A stretch of 64,000 nucleotides of DNA, taken from positions 1 to 64,000 of the forward strand of contig JAYQSH010000003.1 in the NCBI GenBank assembly GCA_038146805.1, written 5' to 3'. Both the position numbers and the translations under genes were made by a program. The notes under the pieces were generated by a model that was given only the letters and a program-made list of their open reading frames with translations, did not search any database and had not been told where the DNA came from. The DNA comes from CAIYXB01 sp038146805 (GTDB lineage Bacteria > Cyanobacteriota > Vampirovibrionia > LMEP-6097). Positions 52,295 to 60,948 of the stretch are shown here, piece after piece (positions within the stretch are counted from its first letter, which is position 1; each line of letters opens with the position of its first letter).

Positions 52295-52696
52295 CTAGCT
52301 CACATTTGAAAACTCAGCAACTCTTGCGTTTGTAGCAAAAACCCACATCACGTTAATTTCATCTTGATAAGCTTTTTCATTTTCAGATCGAGTAGTGACC
52401 GTTTCTTTTAATTTAGCGCTTGCAGTTTGAGTCCATGCAGTATCACTTTTACTCAAATCTTGTACTATTGCAGCAACTGCTTGTCTAACTTCGGTAGAAT
52501 TTTGAGGAGTAGAAGTTTGAGGAGTAGAATTTGCTTGAGAAGTACCAGGCAATGTTTCTGGAATTTTTGCTTGTTGTGGTTCTGTTACTTTTAATGCATC
52601 TACAGTTGAGCTTTTAATTGAGCCAGAAGACTTTATGGGCTTTGGTGCACTTATTAATTTATTTGCTTCTACAGATTTATTTAGTTCTCCAGCCAT
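52295..52696 (-). CDS. small orphan protein, Ser/Thr/Pro/Gln-rich N-terminus
   Basis: A 133-residue protein. The first ~70 residues are low-complexity and polar (PETLPGTSQANSTPQTSTPQ), probably disordered. The rest is one or two helices (VRQAVAAIVQDLSKSDTAWT; DEINVMWVFATNARVAEF). No signal peptide. AGAGGAAATTTTTATG gives a clear ribosome site. The layout, disordered leader plus short helical tail, is that of a secreted or structural small protein, but no homologue is recognised. Confidence 0.55.
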   Translation of the reverse strand: MAGELNKSVEANKLISAPKPIKSSGSIKSSTVDALKVTEPQQAKIPETLPGTSQANSTPQTSTPQNSTEVRQAVAAIVQDLSKSDTAWTQTASAKLKETVTTRSENEKAYQDEINVMWVFATNARVAEFSNVS

Positions 52697-52840
52697 AAAA
52701 ATTTCCTCTAACTATAATGTGTCAGTTTTAAGTTAAGCTTTGGTTATAAAATCACTAAAAAAAGATTTTTTTTATGATAAATAATTAAAATTACTCAAGC
52801 TAATTTAAATAGAGCCTCAAGCAAGTCTAAATTTGAAGAA

Positions 52841-53188
52841 TTATACATTTGAAGATTCAGCAGCAAGTTTACCAATACCACTAAATAAATCGCCAATCGC
52901 TTTTGTAAAAACAACTAGATTTTCAGCCGTTGCTTTTGCTGCATTTGCTGAACCTTCAATAGCAGCTCGATCACGAGCAGCATTAGCTGGACCATTCATA
53001 GCATCAAATTTTTCCGAAATATTTGCTATTGCTTGACCCGGTGCAGATTGACCAAAGCTACTAAAAAAAGTAGGATTAAGCCCCATACCGGGACTCACAA
53101 AAGCTAAAAAATTAATTCCAGAACTTGAAGCACTTGGAGCACTTGCTTGGGCAGGTGTAGAGCTTGATGCAACATGATTAATTGACAT
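52841..53188 (-). CDS. small orphan protein, Ala/Ser-rich
   Basis: From ATG 53188 (MSINHVASSSTPAQASAPSA) it has 115 residues; longer starts at 53236 and 53260 are possible, but the TATAG box lying over them and a GAGA-type ribosome site before 53188 favour the short form. The product is Ala/Ser/Gly-rich with a middle hydrophobic piece (SGINFLAFVSPGMGLNPTFF) and a helical tail (KAIGDLFSGIGKLAAESSNV). Unknown function. It is separated from 52295 by about 140 bp. Confidence 0.5.
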   Translation of the reverse strand: MSINHVASSSTPAQASAPSASSSGINFLAFVSPGMGLNPTFFSSFGQSAPGQAIANISEKFDAMNGPANAARDRAAIEGSANAAKATAENLVVFTKAIGDLFSGIGKLAAESSNV

Positions 53189-53284
53189 AGCATAATCTCT
53201 ATTGTTTGGTATTTTAGTATCAAAAGACAAATCCATAACTATATACTTGCAAATATTCATTAAGCTTGGGTTAAATATCTTTAT

Positions 53285-53318
53285 TAAGACACTTCGGACC
53301 GTGTTATTTTTGTCTCAC
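53285..53318. repeat. RAYT-B REP element, upstream copy
   Basis: AAGACACTTCGGACCGTGTT then ATTTTTGTCTCAC, about 70 bp before the RAYT-B gene, in inverted orientation to the copies at 54113. One gene flanked by inverted REPs is the expected RAYT arrangement. Confidence 0.92.
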
Positions 53319-53389
53319 AATTAGGTGCTGCTAACAGTAGCTAGGTAGTTTCACTGAATTTTATTTGGCAAGCGCTAAGATAAATTCTT

Positions 53390-54109
53390 ATGCCAAGAAA
53401 AAACAGAAAATTATTCGCCGACGCTATTTACCATGTATATTCAAGGGGTAATTGCAAAAAAGAAATTTTTAAATCAGACAAAGACAACAAAATATTTTTA
53501 AAGATTTGCCAAGTTGCCGCAAAAAAATTCAATTTTGCAATTTTTTCTTATGCGCTCATGAAAAACCATTATCATCTTTTAATACAAACACCTGATGCAA
53601 ACCTGCCGGAGATCATGTGCTTTATCAATCGAACATATGCAAATTACTTCAATAAAGAATATCAACAAGTAGGCTACGTTTTTCAAGGCAGATATAATGC
53701 CAAACTAGTTGACGATAATGAATACTTGAGGACTTTAATTGCTTATATAAATCTTAACCCCTATGCCGCAAACATTGTCACTGAACCAAGTACATACAAA
53801 TGGTCAAGTTGCAAAGAACTATTAATGCAAAAAGACTTCAATGGTTTTTTGCATATTAACTATGTTTTAAAACTCACTGGAGATTTTGCCAGCTTTTTAG
53901 AGGCACACATCTACGATAAAAACTTAAAAATGGACTCAGAAATTTTTTACCTGACAAGCAAACTAAAATCACTTTTAAATTCAGACGCATTTGAAAAATT
54001 AAATAGCAAATCTCAGGTAAGAAAACTCAAAGAAGAATATAAGTTAACAGCAAAAGAAATAAGCTCGGTTATAAACTTGTCTAGAAGCAGTGTTTATAGA
54101 TTAATCTAA
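53390..54109 (+). CDS. REP-associated tyrosine transposase, RAYT-B
   Basis: A 239-residue Y1/HUH transposase starting MPRKNRKLFADAIYHVYSRG. The HUH motif is MKNHYHLLIQTPDANLPEI and the catalytic Tyr lies in LIAYINLNPYAANI. A short C-terminal HTH follows (YKLTAKEISSVINLSRSSVY). It is intact and shorter than RAYT-A (239 against 305). It is flanked by its own REP family, at 53285 and in two inverted copies from 54113, and so is likely the enzyme that spread the REPs at recG, the ETF gene and rpmA. Confidence 0.93.
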   Translation: MPRKNRKLFADAIYHVYSRGNCKKEIFKSDKDNKIFLKICQVAAKKFNFAIFSYALMKNHYHLLIQTPDANLPEIMCFINRTYANYFNKEYQQVGYVFQGRYNAKLVDDNEYLRTLIAYINLNPYAANIVTEPSTYKWSSCKELLMQKDFNGFLHINYVLKLTGDFASFLEAHIYDKNLKMDSEIFYLTSKLKSLLNSDAFEKLNSKSQVRKLKEEYKLTAKEISSVINLSRSSVYRLI

Positions 54110-54112
54110 TAA

Positions 54113-54183
54113 ATGAGACAAAAATAACCCGGTCCGAAGTGTCTTATAAATGAGACAAAAATGACACGGTCCGAAGTGTCTTA
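54113..54183. repeat. two RAYT-B REP elements at rpmA stop
   Basis: Two copies (ATGAGACAAAAATAACCCGG and ATGAGACAAAAATGACACGG, each with TCCGAAGTGTCTTA). The last TTA is the complement of the rpmA stop codon, so the REP begins exactly where rpmA ends. Convergent position between RAYT-B and rpmA. Confidence 0.92.
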
Positions 54184-54426
54184 GTAGACAGAAACTAATT
54201 TTCTGCCACGTTTTTGTTCAAATTTTACTTTACCTTCAATAATTGAGTACAAAGTATCATCACGACCGCGACGCACATTGTTACCCGGGTGAAACTTAGT
54301 ACCACGTTGACGAACGATAATGTTACCAGCAATAACCACTTGACCGTCATAACGCTTAACTCCAAGTCTTTTAGACTCTGAATCTCTTCCGTTTTTAGTA
54401 CTACCTACACCTTTTTTTGATGCCAT
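54181..54426 (-). CDS. rpmA: 50S ribosomal protein L27
   Basis: An 81-residue L27 starting MASKKGVGSTKNGRDSESKR, with VIAGNIIVRQRGTKFHPG, the conserved core. The Firmicutes-type cleavable N-terminal extension is absent. It contributes to the peptidyl transferase centre. It follows rplU by 21 bp, the usual rplU-rpmA operon; obg, the common third gene, is not present downstream. Confidence 0.98.
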   Translation of the reverse strand: MASKKGVGSTKNGRDSESKRLGVKRYDGQVVIAGNIIVRQRGTKFHPGNNVRRGRDDTLYSIIEGKVKFEQKRGRKLVSVY

Positions 54427-54447
54427 TTTTAATTCCTTTTATAAAGC

Positions 54448-54771
54448 TTACGCCGCTACTGAAGCGTTGATTTTATTGATTTTCAGTTTTGTGTATTGCT
54501 GTCTGTGACCTTGTTTACGTCTGTAGCCTTTTTTAGCTCGCATTTTGTAAACCAAAACTTTTTTATCTTTGTTTGTACCGATAATTTCAGCATCGATACT
54601 TGCGTTTGCAATAATTGGCGCACCAATATTAGCAGAGGCAGTATCAGAAACCATCAAAACTCTATCTAAAGTGAGTTTTTCACCAATTTCTTTATCCAGA
54701 AGGTCAACTTCTATATATTCACCTTCTTCAACTTTATATTGTTTATTATTAATCTCAACAATTGCGTACAT
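54448..54771 (-). CDS. rplU: 50S ribosomal protein L21
   Basis: A 107-residue L21 starting MYAIVEINNKQYKVEEGEYI, with the typical end KMRAKKGYRRKQGHRQQYTK. Binds 23S rRNA with L20. First gene of the rplU-rpmA pair. A short leader of about 80 bp separates it from the end of the 54848 orphan gene. Confidence 0.97.
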   Translation of the reverse strand: MYAIVEINNKQYKVEEGEYIEVDLLDKEIGEKLTLDRVLMVSDTASANIGAPIIANASIDAEIIGTNKDKKVLVYKMRAKKGYRRKQGHRQQYTKLKINKINASVAA

Positions 54772-54847
54772 AACTCAAAGAATTGTAGCATTTTGCTTAT
54801 TTTAGATGTCTAATGTAAATATATATAGATTGTTAAAGATTGTGGCG

Positions 54848-57800
54848 TTACGCTGACAGGTTCCATGAAGCCTCTCCTAATTGAACTTTCTCTTTTTGAT
54901 TAGCAAGCATTATATCCAAAACATTTGTTGAAGAAAATGGATCTGCTTGTATCCACAAGTCTAATCCAGGTCCTACCGGAGCAGGTCTAGCTGGCGGTCG
55001 AGGTACAGCCGGTTCTTCTGCTTTAACTGGTGCTGGAGCAGGTATCTTAGCTCTTTGAGTTACTGCTTGATAATCATTTTCAAAAAGCTCTAAAAATCTT
55101 GCAAAAGAAGAAAGTGACTTAGCAAATTCATCTCTTGAAATCATTGTTGTTAGTTGACTTTCTCTTCTTGTCAAATTCTCGTTACCAAAAACTAGATTTA
55201 AGTATTCAAACACTGATTGTTCATCAGCTGCTCTACCTAAGAAGCTCTCAGGATTTGATAGAGATTGAGGATAAGTCTCTCTCAAGAAAGTAGAGATTCT
55301 TGAACCTAATTCATTTTTAAATGCAGTAACATTTAAACTACCATCATTATTGATATAACCCGCTACATACAATCTATCTATGAACTCTTGCTCTGTCATA
55401 TTTGGATTATATTCTTCACCATAGTTATTAAATCTATTAATAAAGTCTGTAGCAGCTTGAGCATTAGCTCTTGCTTCAGAGCTATTATCGACAGGAACAA
55501 CTTGCCCTCTTTCATTGGTGTTATAAAGTTCAGCGGCTGTTCTATTAGGATCATAAATCATGCCAAATCTGTATGCTAACTGCATAAGCTGTGAAAAATC
55601 ACCATTAATATTGACTTCTCTTGTTTGTCTATCAACATCAAAACCAAGATTTTGCACCAAGCTATCTAAAGCTCTAGGATTAAGATCATATCTAACACTA
55701 TGATCAGCTTCTTTAAAGGCTTTGTAAGGTTCATAAAATCGTAAATCTCTATCAGCAAAAGCTAAAAGTGAGTCAGATAGTCTTTCATCATTACTATTAA
55801 TAAAATCCAATGCATCTCCATCAGCACTTCTTAATAGAGCATCAAAAACTCTAAATCTAGCTGCCATATCATCATCACCAGAGAAACTAATCTCTTCTAA
55901 ATATTTTTCATAAGCATTGGCAAAAGCTCTATTATTAGGATCCATTAATTTTTCTCTAAAAGCTTTCATATCAAAATCTTGTGGTCTAACAAGATCAAAA
56001 TCAAAAGCAGCATAACTTTTTAAATCTCTTGCAATACCAGGATCAACACTCTCTGCTTGTCTCATCTTAAAGAGTTGCATTAAAGCTCTTCTTTGAGCAT
56101 CTATATCAGTAATCCCAGCTTTTGTTAAATCTTCAACTAAATCCTTATTCTTATCGATAATAGATGCTGGAATAGAATCAGATTGATATAACTGATAAAA
56201 CTCTGTTAAATTCAAATCTAATTGATTCTTGTATTTGTCTTCAGCAAGAAGAGTATTAAGTTTTGCCATTTCAGCTTTTAAACCTAATCTATCAAACTCA
56301 AGTGCATCTAGATACATCAAACCAGCATTATCATTATCACTAGCACGAAACTCATTAGCAGCAGTAACTAAATCAGCGATATCACTATCAAAACTCTCTG
56401 GTAACTTACCAATAGAGCTAAGGTATTCTCTGATTTTAGTAAGTTTTCTATGATTAGGACTTTCACCTCTTGCAATCTGCAAGCCAATATCAGTGATTAA
56501 GTCATTTATATAATCAGAACCTGAACCACTCATACCATCTGCAAAAGCAGCAAAAATTTTCATTGTCTCTGAACCACCAAGCTCTTGAGTTTCAGGTGGA
56601 ATATTTAAACCTAGTGCAGCAATAATGCTATCAAAATTTGTATCTAAAGTTACTGCAACTTTAGAGATGTCCGTTTCAGCTAAAGAACCTACAATACTAT
56701 CAATTGCAGATTTTACAGCCTCATCAGCAAGTTTGGTATCGATAGTAGCAACATCATGACCGTAAAGTGCTAATTTTGTTCTTAAAGCTTCGTCAATTCT
56801 GTCTCTAAGATCAGCTTCAGGATCAAGATCAGCTTCAGGATCAATATCTACGCCTTGTTGTTTTTGGTTAATTCTTTCAACAAGAATTCTTGAGATATAA
56901 CCTTTAAGTGATTCATTTAGTCTATCATTTAATCTCGGTAATGAAGCCACTTGCTCTTGATAAGTTGTTTGAGAAAGACTCATTTGATGAATAGTTCTCT
57001 TTAATGTCTCTACACCCTCTGCATAGATAGCTTTTGCTTCATCAATAGCCTTATCAACACTAACTTGAGCTCTAGAACGAAGTTGAGTTTTAATCTCATC
57101 CATCTTTATATTTTCAGATTTAGTATAGTTTTCAAGCTTTCTAACTTTAACATCAGCAGGTTTAGAATGATCATACTCAACAGCATTAACAACCCACTGA
57201 TTATTATCAGCATCATGTTGTTTTACAACTGTCGTAGTTTTATCATTATCAATATATCGATAGACTTTGTATTGATTTATATCAAAATCCTCAGCTTCAA
57301 CATTGATACCCATAGTTTTAAGAAGTTTAGTTTTTTTATCACCTGTTATTTCTACATCATGATTAATTAATCCAGTAGTAAAAGTAGCAGTACCAGCAGC
57401 AGTTAAAATAGCTATTTTATCTGCTTCTGCTGCTGTATCAATAATACCTACTCTTATCACATCCATTAATTGAGCTAGTTCTTCTTCAGTGATTTTTTCA
57501 CCACCATCGCTATTTGCCTCACAAAAACCATCTGCTCCAGTAGCACCTGCATAAATTAACTTTTTGAGATTGGTCTTAGTAGCATCATCAAACGAAGAAA
57601 TTAAACAATGAAGGACATTATTTCTTTCTTTCCAAGCTTGCATTAAATCTGCTGAATATCTCATTGAAGATTCGTAATCATTGTTATCAAAAACAGCAAA
57701 AATCTCTTCTAACTGTTTTACTCTCTCTTCAAAATTCTGAGCAGTAGTTCCTGCTGTCTTCACCTCAGAATAAAGAGACTTATCAACAACTGCATCATTA

Positions 57801-58480
57801 TATGTTTTTGTGCTAGAATTATATTCACCATTGTTATAAGTAAAGAACTGCATATCAGCAGCTCTAAGTTTAGGATTAAATACTCTTATAAAATCAACAA
57901 ATTCTTGTACTCTTGCTTTCTTGTCTTTTGGTTCAGCAGTGCTAATCGCATCAGAGAGAGTCTTACGATGAGCTTGTAACATCTCCGTAATCTCATCTCT
58001 AACATTATCAACCATCCCTGATTTAGACTCATCAAAAAGAGTTAAAACTTGTGCCATCTGTCTTGGATCAGATACTCTTGTTAAAGATCCGTTTGTAACC
58101 AGTTCATCAACATCACCACGAAGATCAGCTAGGGTAAGATCATACTCTGATCTTGCACCATTATCACTAGTATAAATGTTACTTGTTTTGTATACTTCAA
58201 TCTTACCTTCACCGTTTAACCTAATTCTTAAACCGAAAGTTGGATTTGCGTACCTATCACCTTCTTCAAAAACTAAAATAAAATCATTATCTGCAAGTTG
58301 ATCAACTCGAATTTTGTCATCATCGCTATAGTTCGTATACCACTGATCTAGAAACTCTGTTTTAGGAACTTCATCATTAGGACCAGCGTATAAAGTATCT
58401 ACTAATTGTGTCACTCTTTGAGGTAAATTTGTTGTTTGATTTGCATAGATCGAAGCTGAATTAATATCGTTCATATACAT
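54848..58480 (-). CDS. 1,210-residue acidic helical orphan protein
   Basis: One of the longest intact frames here (starts MYMNDINSASIYANQTTNLP; MNDI at 58474 is an alternative start). It is acidic, predicted mostly helical, with no signal peptide or membrane segments. A short internal repeat DPEADLDPEADLRD lies near residue 560. A segment resembling an EF-hand loop (NSDGGEKITEEELAQLM, near residue 330) may bind calcium, but the loop is imperfect. The C-terminal ~80 residues contain a Pro-rich linker (KIPAPAPVKAEEPAVPRPPA) followed by a short conserved-looking tail, as in secreted or scaffold proteins. No family recognised. It is the central large protein of the orphan cluster. Confidence 0.75.
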   Translation of the reverse strand: MYMNDINSASIYANQTTNLPQRVTQLVDTLYAGPNDEVPKTEFLDQWYTNYSDDDKIRVDQLADNDFILVFEEGDRYANPTFGLRIRLNGEGKIEVYKTSNIYTSDNGARSEYDLTLADLRGDVDELVTNGSLTRVSDPRQMAQVLTLFDESKSGMVDNVRDEITEMLQAHRKTLSDAISTAEPKDKKARVQEFVDFIRVFNPKLRAADMQFFTYNNGEYNSSTKTYNDAVVDKSLYSEVKTAGTTAQNFEERVKQLEEIFAVFDNNDYESSMRYSADLMQAWKERNNVLHCLISSFDDATKTNLKKLIYAGATGADGFCEANSDGGEKITEEELAQLMDVIRVGIIDTAAEADKIAILTAAGTATFTTGLINHDVEITGDKKTKLLKTMGINVEAEDFDINQYKVYRYIDNDKTTTVVKQHDADNNQWVVNAVEYDHSKPADVKVRKLENYTKSENIKMDEIKTQLRSRAQVSVDKAIDEAKAIYAEGVETLKRTIHQMSLSQTTYQEQVASLPRLNDRLNESLKGYISRILVERINQKQQGVDIDPEADLDPEADLRDRIDEALRTKLALYGHDVATIDTKLADEAVKSAIDSIVGSLAETDISKVAVTLDTNFDSIIAALGLNIPPETQELGGSETMKIFAAFADGMSGSGSDYINDLITDIGLQIARGESPNHRKLTKIREYLSSIGKLPESFDSDIADLVTAANEFRASDNDNAGLMYLDALEFDRLGLKAEMAKLNTLLAEDKYKNQLDLNLTEFYQLYQSDSIPASIIDKNKDLVEDLTKAGITDIDAQRRALMQLFKMRQAESVDPGIARDLKSYAAFDFDLVRPQDFDMKAFREKLMDPNNRAFANAYEKYLEEISFSGDDDMAARFRVFDALLRSADGDALDFINSNDERLSDSLLAFADRDLRFYEPYKAFKEADHSVRYDLNPRALDSLVQNLGFDVDRQTREVNINGDFSQLMQLAYRFGMIYDPNRTAAELYNTNERGQVVPVDNSSEARANAQAATDFINRFNNYGEEYNPNMTEQEFIDRLYVAGYINNDGSLNVTAFKNELGSRISTFLRETYPQSLSNPESFLGRAADEQSVFEYLNLVFGNENLTRRESQLTTMISRDEFAKSLSSFARFLELFENDYQAVTQRAKIPAPAPVKAEEPAVPRPPARPAPVGPGLDLWIQADPFSSTNVLDIMLANQKEKVQLGEASWNLSA

Positions 58481-58499
58481 ATATAGCTAAGTAATACAG

Positions 58500-58528
58500 G
58501 TTTTTGATAATAATTTCTTATCAAAAAC
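58500..58528. promoter_or_regulatory. perfect inverted repeat in a divergent promoter
   Basis: GTTTTTGATAA, 7-base spacer TAATTTC, then TTATCAAAAAC: an 11-bp perfect inverted repeat between the divergent 58480 and 58606 genes. It suits a dimeric regulator. TTATCAAAA also occurs upstream of the 60636 gene, and ATATCAAAA upstream of 7726. Confidence 0.5.
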
Positions 58529-58605
58529 TAAGACTAGCTCACTTTGTAGAATTAAGAACTAGTTAAGACACATTAAGGTCTTATTAAGATAAAAGGAAAA
58601 TCAAC

Positions 58606-59247
58606 ATGCTTCCATTATTAGCATTGCCACTTATTGCTGGAGCAACTAGCACCACCATGAATGTCGTCATGGATTTAGGTTGGGGTCTTTATAGGGGTTT
58701 TGGTGAAAACCGCTGGGGAACCGAAGACTTAATCGGTAATGGTATGTCATTTATTGCAGGAAGTAAAAATGATGATTTTGTTTCTTGTTGCTCAGAAGCA
58801 GCAGGACATATCATTATGGGTACAGTATTTGCTCCATGGAAATGGGTACAATCTGGCGCAAATGCAGTCAGAGCCTTTGGTGAAGCATACCAAGGAGATG
58901 TTATTGATGCCATTATTCACGGTACAACTGCTCTCACGGGCATGGATTCAGCAGGTAAATTATTAGGTAAACTTGCAGATGCTGGTGAAGATGTTGCTGA
59001 AATGAACAGAATCGCGAAGGCAGGTTTTAAAGAAATTGCAGAAGAAACAGGTACCGGCTTAGGTGCTTTATTTAAAAACTTTTTTGATCCATTAATTCAA
59101 GCATTTAAAAAATCTAGACCGAGTGGCGTTGACGATCTGGCAGGGGAAGTAGTGGAAAATGCTCTTAAGACTACCAGTCAAGTCATAACTCCAATCTATG
59201 ATCGATCTTTAGTAACAAATGTAATAACTGGATTAGGCATAGCCTAA
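58606..59247 (+). CDS. orphan protein with hydrophobic N-terminus
   Basis: A 213-residue protein beginning MLPLLALPLIAGATSTTMNV, a short hydrophobic leader that may be a signal or anchor. It is followed by Gly/Ala-rich amphipathic stretches (IIHGTTALTGMDSAGKLLGK; GTGLGALFKNFFDPLIQAFK). Cys pair CC near residue 62. No family known. An AAAGGAAA site precedes the ATG. It is transcribed away from the 1,210-residue gene and ends at a strong terminator. Confidence 0.6.
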   Translation: MLPLLALPLIAGATSTTMNVVMDLGWGLYRGFGENRWGTEDLIGNGMSFIAGSKNDDFVSCCSEAAGHIIMGTVFAPWKWVQSGANAVRAFGEAYQGDVIDAIIHGTTALTGMDSAGKLLGKLADAGEDVAEMNRIAKAGFKEIAEETGTGLGALFKNFFDPLIQAFKKSRPSGVDDLAGEVVENALKTTSQVITPIYDRSLVTNVITGLGIA

Positions 59248-59266
59248 GAAAAAGAATAACTACAAA

Positions 59267-59302
59267 CAAAAAGAGCCAATTTAAGAACTTGGCTCTTTTT
59301 TT
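59267..59302. terminator. bidirectional intrinsic terminator
   Basis: AAAAAGAGCCAA and TTGGCTCTTTTTTT form a 12-bp stem around TTTAAGAAC, with A and T tracts on both sides, between convergent genes 58606 (+) and 59314 (-). It can stop transcription from both directions. Confidence 0.93.
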
Positions 59303-59313
59303 AGTAGAGTTTT

Positions 59314-60040
59314 TTACTTAACTGAAGCAGCAAGTTTCTCAGAAGCTTTAATACCAGATAAAGTAGCTTTTAAGTAATTAACATACTCTTGATCTTTTAA
59401 AGACTCCCACTTATCAATCCTAGACTGTCTTGCAAGCGCATCATAAAAAGCTTTATCTGCAGCAGAATTATCAACAGACCCGCCTCCACCAGCATTAGCT
59501 GCTTGTTCTCTAAGTCTATCTAAGATCTGTTTTTGTGCATCTTGCATTAATTTAGCAGCATCTTCCATATCTTTTTTGCCAAAATTAAGAACACCATTTT
59601 TGATATTACCTTTTTCCATATCCTCAAGGATTCTTGCTTGAGTATCATCTAAAATCTTCTTAAAGCCTTCTACGTCGCCTTCTTGTACGCTATCAATAGC
59701 CTTAGCAAAAGCCTCTTCTAATTGTGCGATATATTGATCACGACCACCGCCTGCATCTGTATCAGAGATATCTGTAGCAGTTGCTGTTTCAGCAACAGGC
59801 TCATCATCGTCACCAAAAAGCTACGCCGAGGGTCTCTGATACATCACCAGCTGCTTGTCTTTGAGCTGCAGCTTGAGCTGCTATTTTTTCTTCTTGAACT
59901 TGATCTGGTTTACTAAGCTCATCTCTAAGTTGATCAGAATTTGTTGGGTTATTATCAACACGTGCATCATCATTAGATGCTTCTACTTGTACTTGCCTAG
60001 CAAGCTGCGATAATTTTATTATGATTGATATTGGATCCAT
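59314..60040 (-). CDS. orphan coiled-coil protein (one frameshift)
   Basis: The piece 59810-60040 (MDPISIIIKLSQLARQVQVE to ETLGVAFW) and the piece 59314-59619 are joined in the second frame by LFGDDDEPVAETATATDISD, then GGGRDQYIAQLEEAFAKAID and EGDVEGFKKILDDTQARILE. The single-base shift lies in the GCTTTTTGG near 59815. The full product is about 243 residues: N-terminal helix, Gln/Ala-rich coiled coil, acidic middle, and a helical C-terminus (KDMEDAAKLMQDAQKQILDR). No known family. Upstream ATG 60040 lies 17 bp after the 60058 gene. Confidence 0.6.
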
Positions 60041-60057
60041 GATTACTTACCCCCCTA

Positions 60058-60372
60058 TTACGATTCCATTTGTGACCACATTCCAGAAATTGATAAACCT
60101 GATTGATATACATCAAAAAAATGTTTATAAATTCTCTCATCGACTATTTCTTTAGAAGCACCTAATTTAGCGGCTCTGTTTTGTTGTGATAATCTCTCTG
60201 CATTTGAAGCAATAAACTGATCTATATTTGCATTTGCATAAATCTGGTTAAGTGCATCTTGATCACCAATAGTTTTTGCAACACTACTAGTCATTGCTGC
60301 TGTTAATGGATCTTGGGCAATCTCTCCTAGTGGTACAAAATTATTATTAAAATTTGATCCTATTGATGACAT
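60058..60372 (-). CDS. small orphan protein
   Basis: A 104-residue protein (MSSIGSNFNNNFVPLGEIAQ). Polar Asn/Ser leader, then helices (NQIYANANIDQFIASNAERL; RIYKHFFDVYQSGLSISGMW). No family recognised. It lies between the 60406 and 59314 genes with gaps of about 33 and 17 bp, so these genes form a small operon. Confidence 0.55.
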   Translation of the reverse strand: MSSIGSNFNNNFVPLGEIAQDPLTAAMTSSVAKTIGDQDALNQIYANANIDQFIASNAERLSQQNRAAKLGASKEIVDERIYKHFFDVYQSGLSISGMWSQMES

Positions 60373-60405
60373 GATAGTTACCTTGTGACTCTTTTAACTA
60401 GACGC

Positions 60406-60636
60406 TTATGCGTACATGTTGATTTTCGCTTCTCCTGCTTTAAGTGCAGCCTGTGTTCTTGCTGCCATAGCTTGTGCTTCTTGTTGTTGAAGCCAAGTAG
60501 TTAAATTAATGTGATTTTTTAATACTGCAACCTCAGCAACAGTTGATTGTTGATCACCCGTAGGATCTACTGATGAAGCTCCCTGCTCTCTCACTGGAAA
60601 AGTAGTACTTTGAGGTTGTATTGCTCCTGTTGGCAT
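60406..60636 (-). CDS. small orphan protein with MPxG leader
   Basis: A 76-residue protein beginning MPTGAIQPQSTTFPVREQGA, with a helical Ala/Gln-rich tail (TTWLQQQEAQAMAARTQAAL). Its ribosome site and start (AAAGGAGTCTAAAATGCC) are identical to those of the 61398 gene, whose protein starts MPAGTVPPP. The layout is a disordered leader plus one long helix, seen in polymerising or secreted needle-like proteins, but I see no match to a known family. Confidence 0.6.
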   Translation of the reverse strand: MPTGAIQPQSTTFPVREQGASSVDPTGDQQSTVAEVAVLKNHINLTTWLQQQEAQAMAARTQAALKAGEAKINMYA

Positions 60637-60656
60637 TTTAGACTCCTTTTTTATTA

Positions 60657-60877
60657 CATATATATAAGGTTTTTCTTAACGTAAACTTGATAAAAATTTT
60701 GATAACCAATTCTTAAGAAACCACTGAAAAATGCGACTTCGTCGATTTCTCAACCCTGATTCAAGAGTGCAACTTGGCTCAGGGAGTGAATCCTTAATGT
60801 GTTTGTCAAGCGGATTGCGCCTCAAAACTTCGTTTTTCAGCGAATCCTTAACTTAGTAAAGAATTTTTCTCATAAAA
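60657..60877. other. intergenic region with promoter-like sequence
   Basis: Between the 60636 and 60949 genes. On the minus strand it contains TTATCAAAATTTTTATCAAG and then TTAAGAAAAACCTTATATAT before the 60636 gene, likely its promoter area. The middle has weak partial palindromes (CCCTGATTCAAG ... CTTGGCTCAGGG, and GAATCC repeats). I see no gene here. Confidence 0.4.
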
Positions 60878-60902
60878 AAACCCCGACCTAAGCCGGGGTT
60901 TA
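60878..60902 (-). terminator. intrinsic terminator of the 60949 gene
   Basis: On the minus strand AAACCCCG and CGGGGTTT form an 8-bp stem around an 8-base loop, followed by a T run. It lies about 50 bp after the stop of the 61398-60949 gene and separates that gene from the next one. Confidence 0.9.
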
Positions 60903-60948
60903 AGAATTTTGACCTTAGAATCTAAGGACTATCAGTCAAATCTAACTA

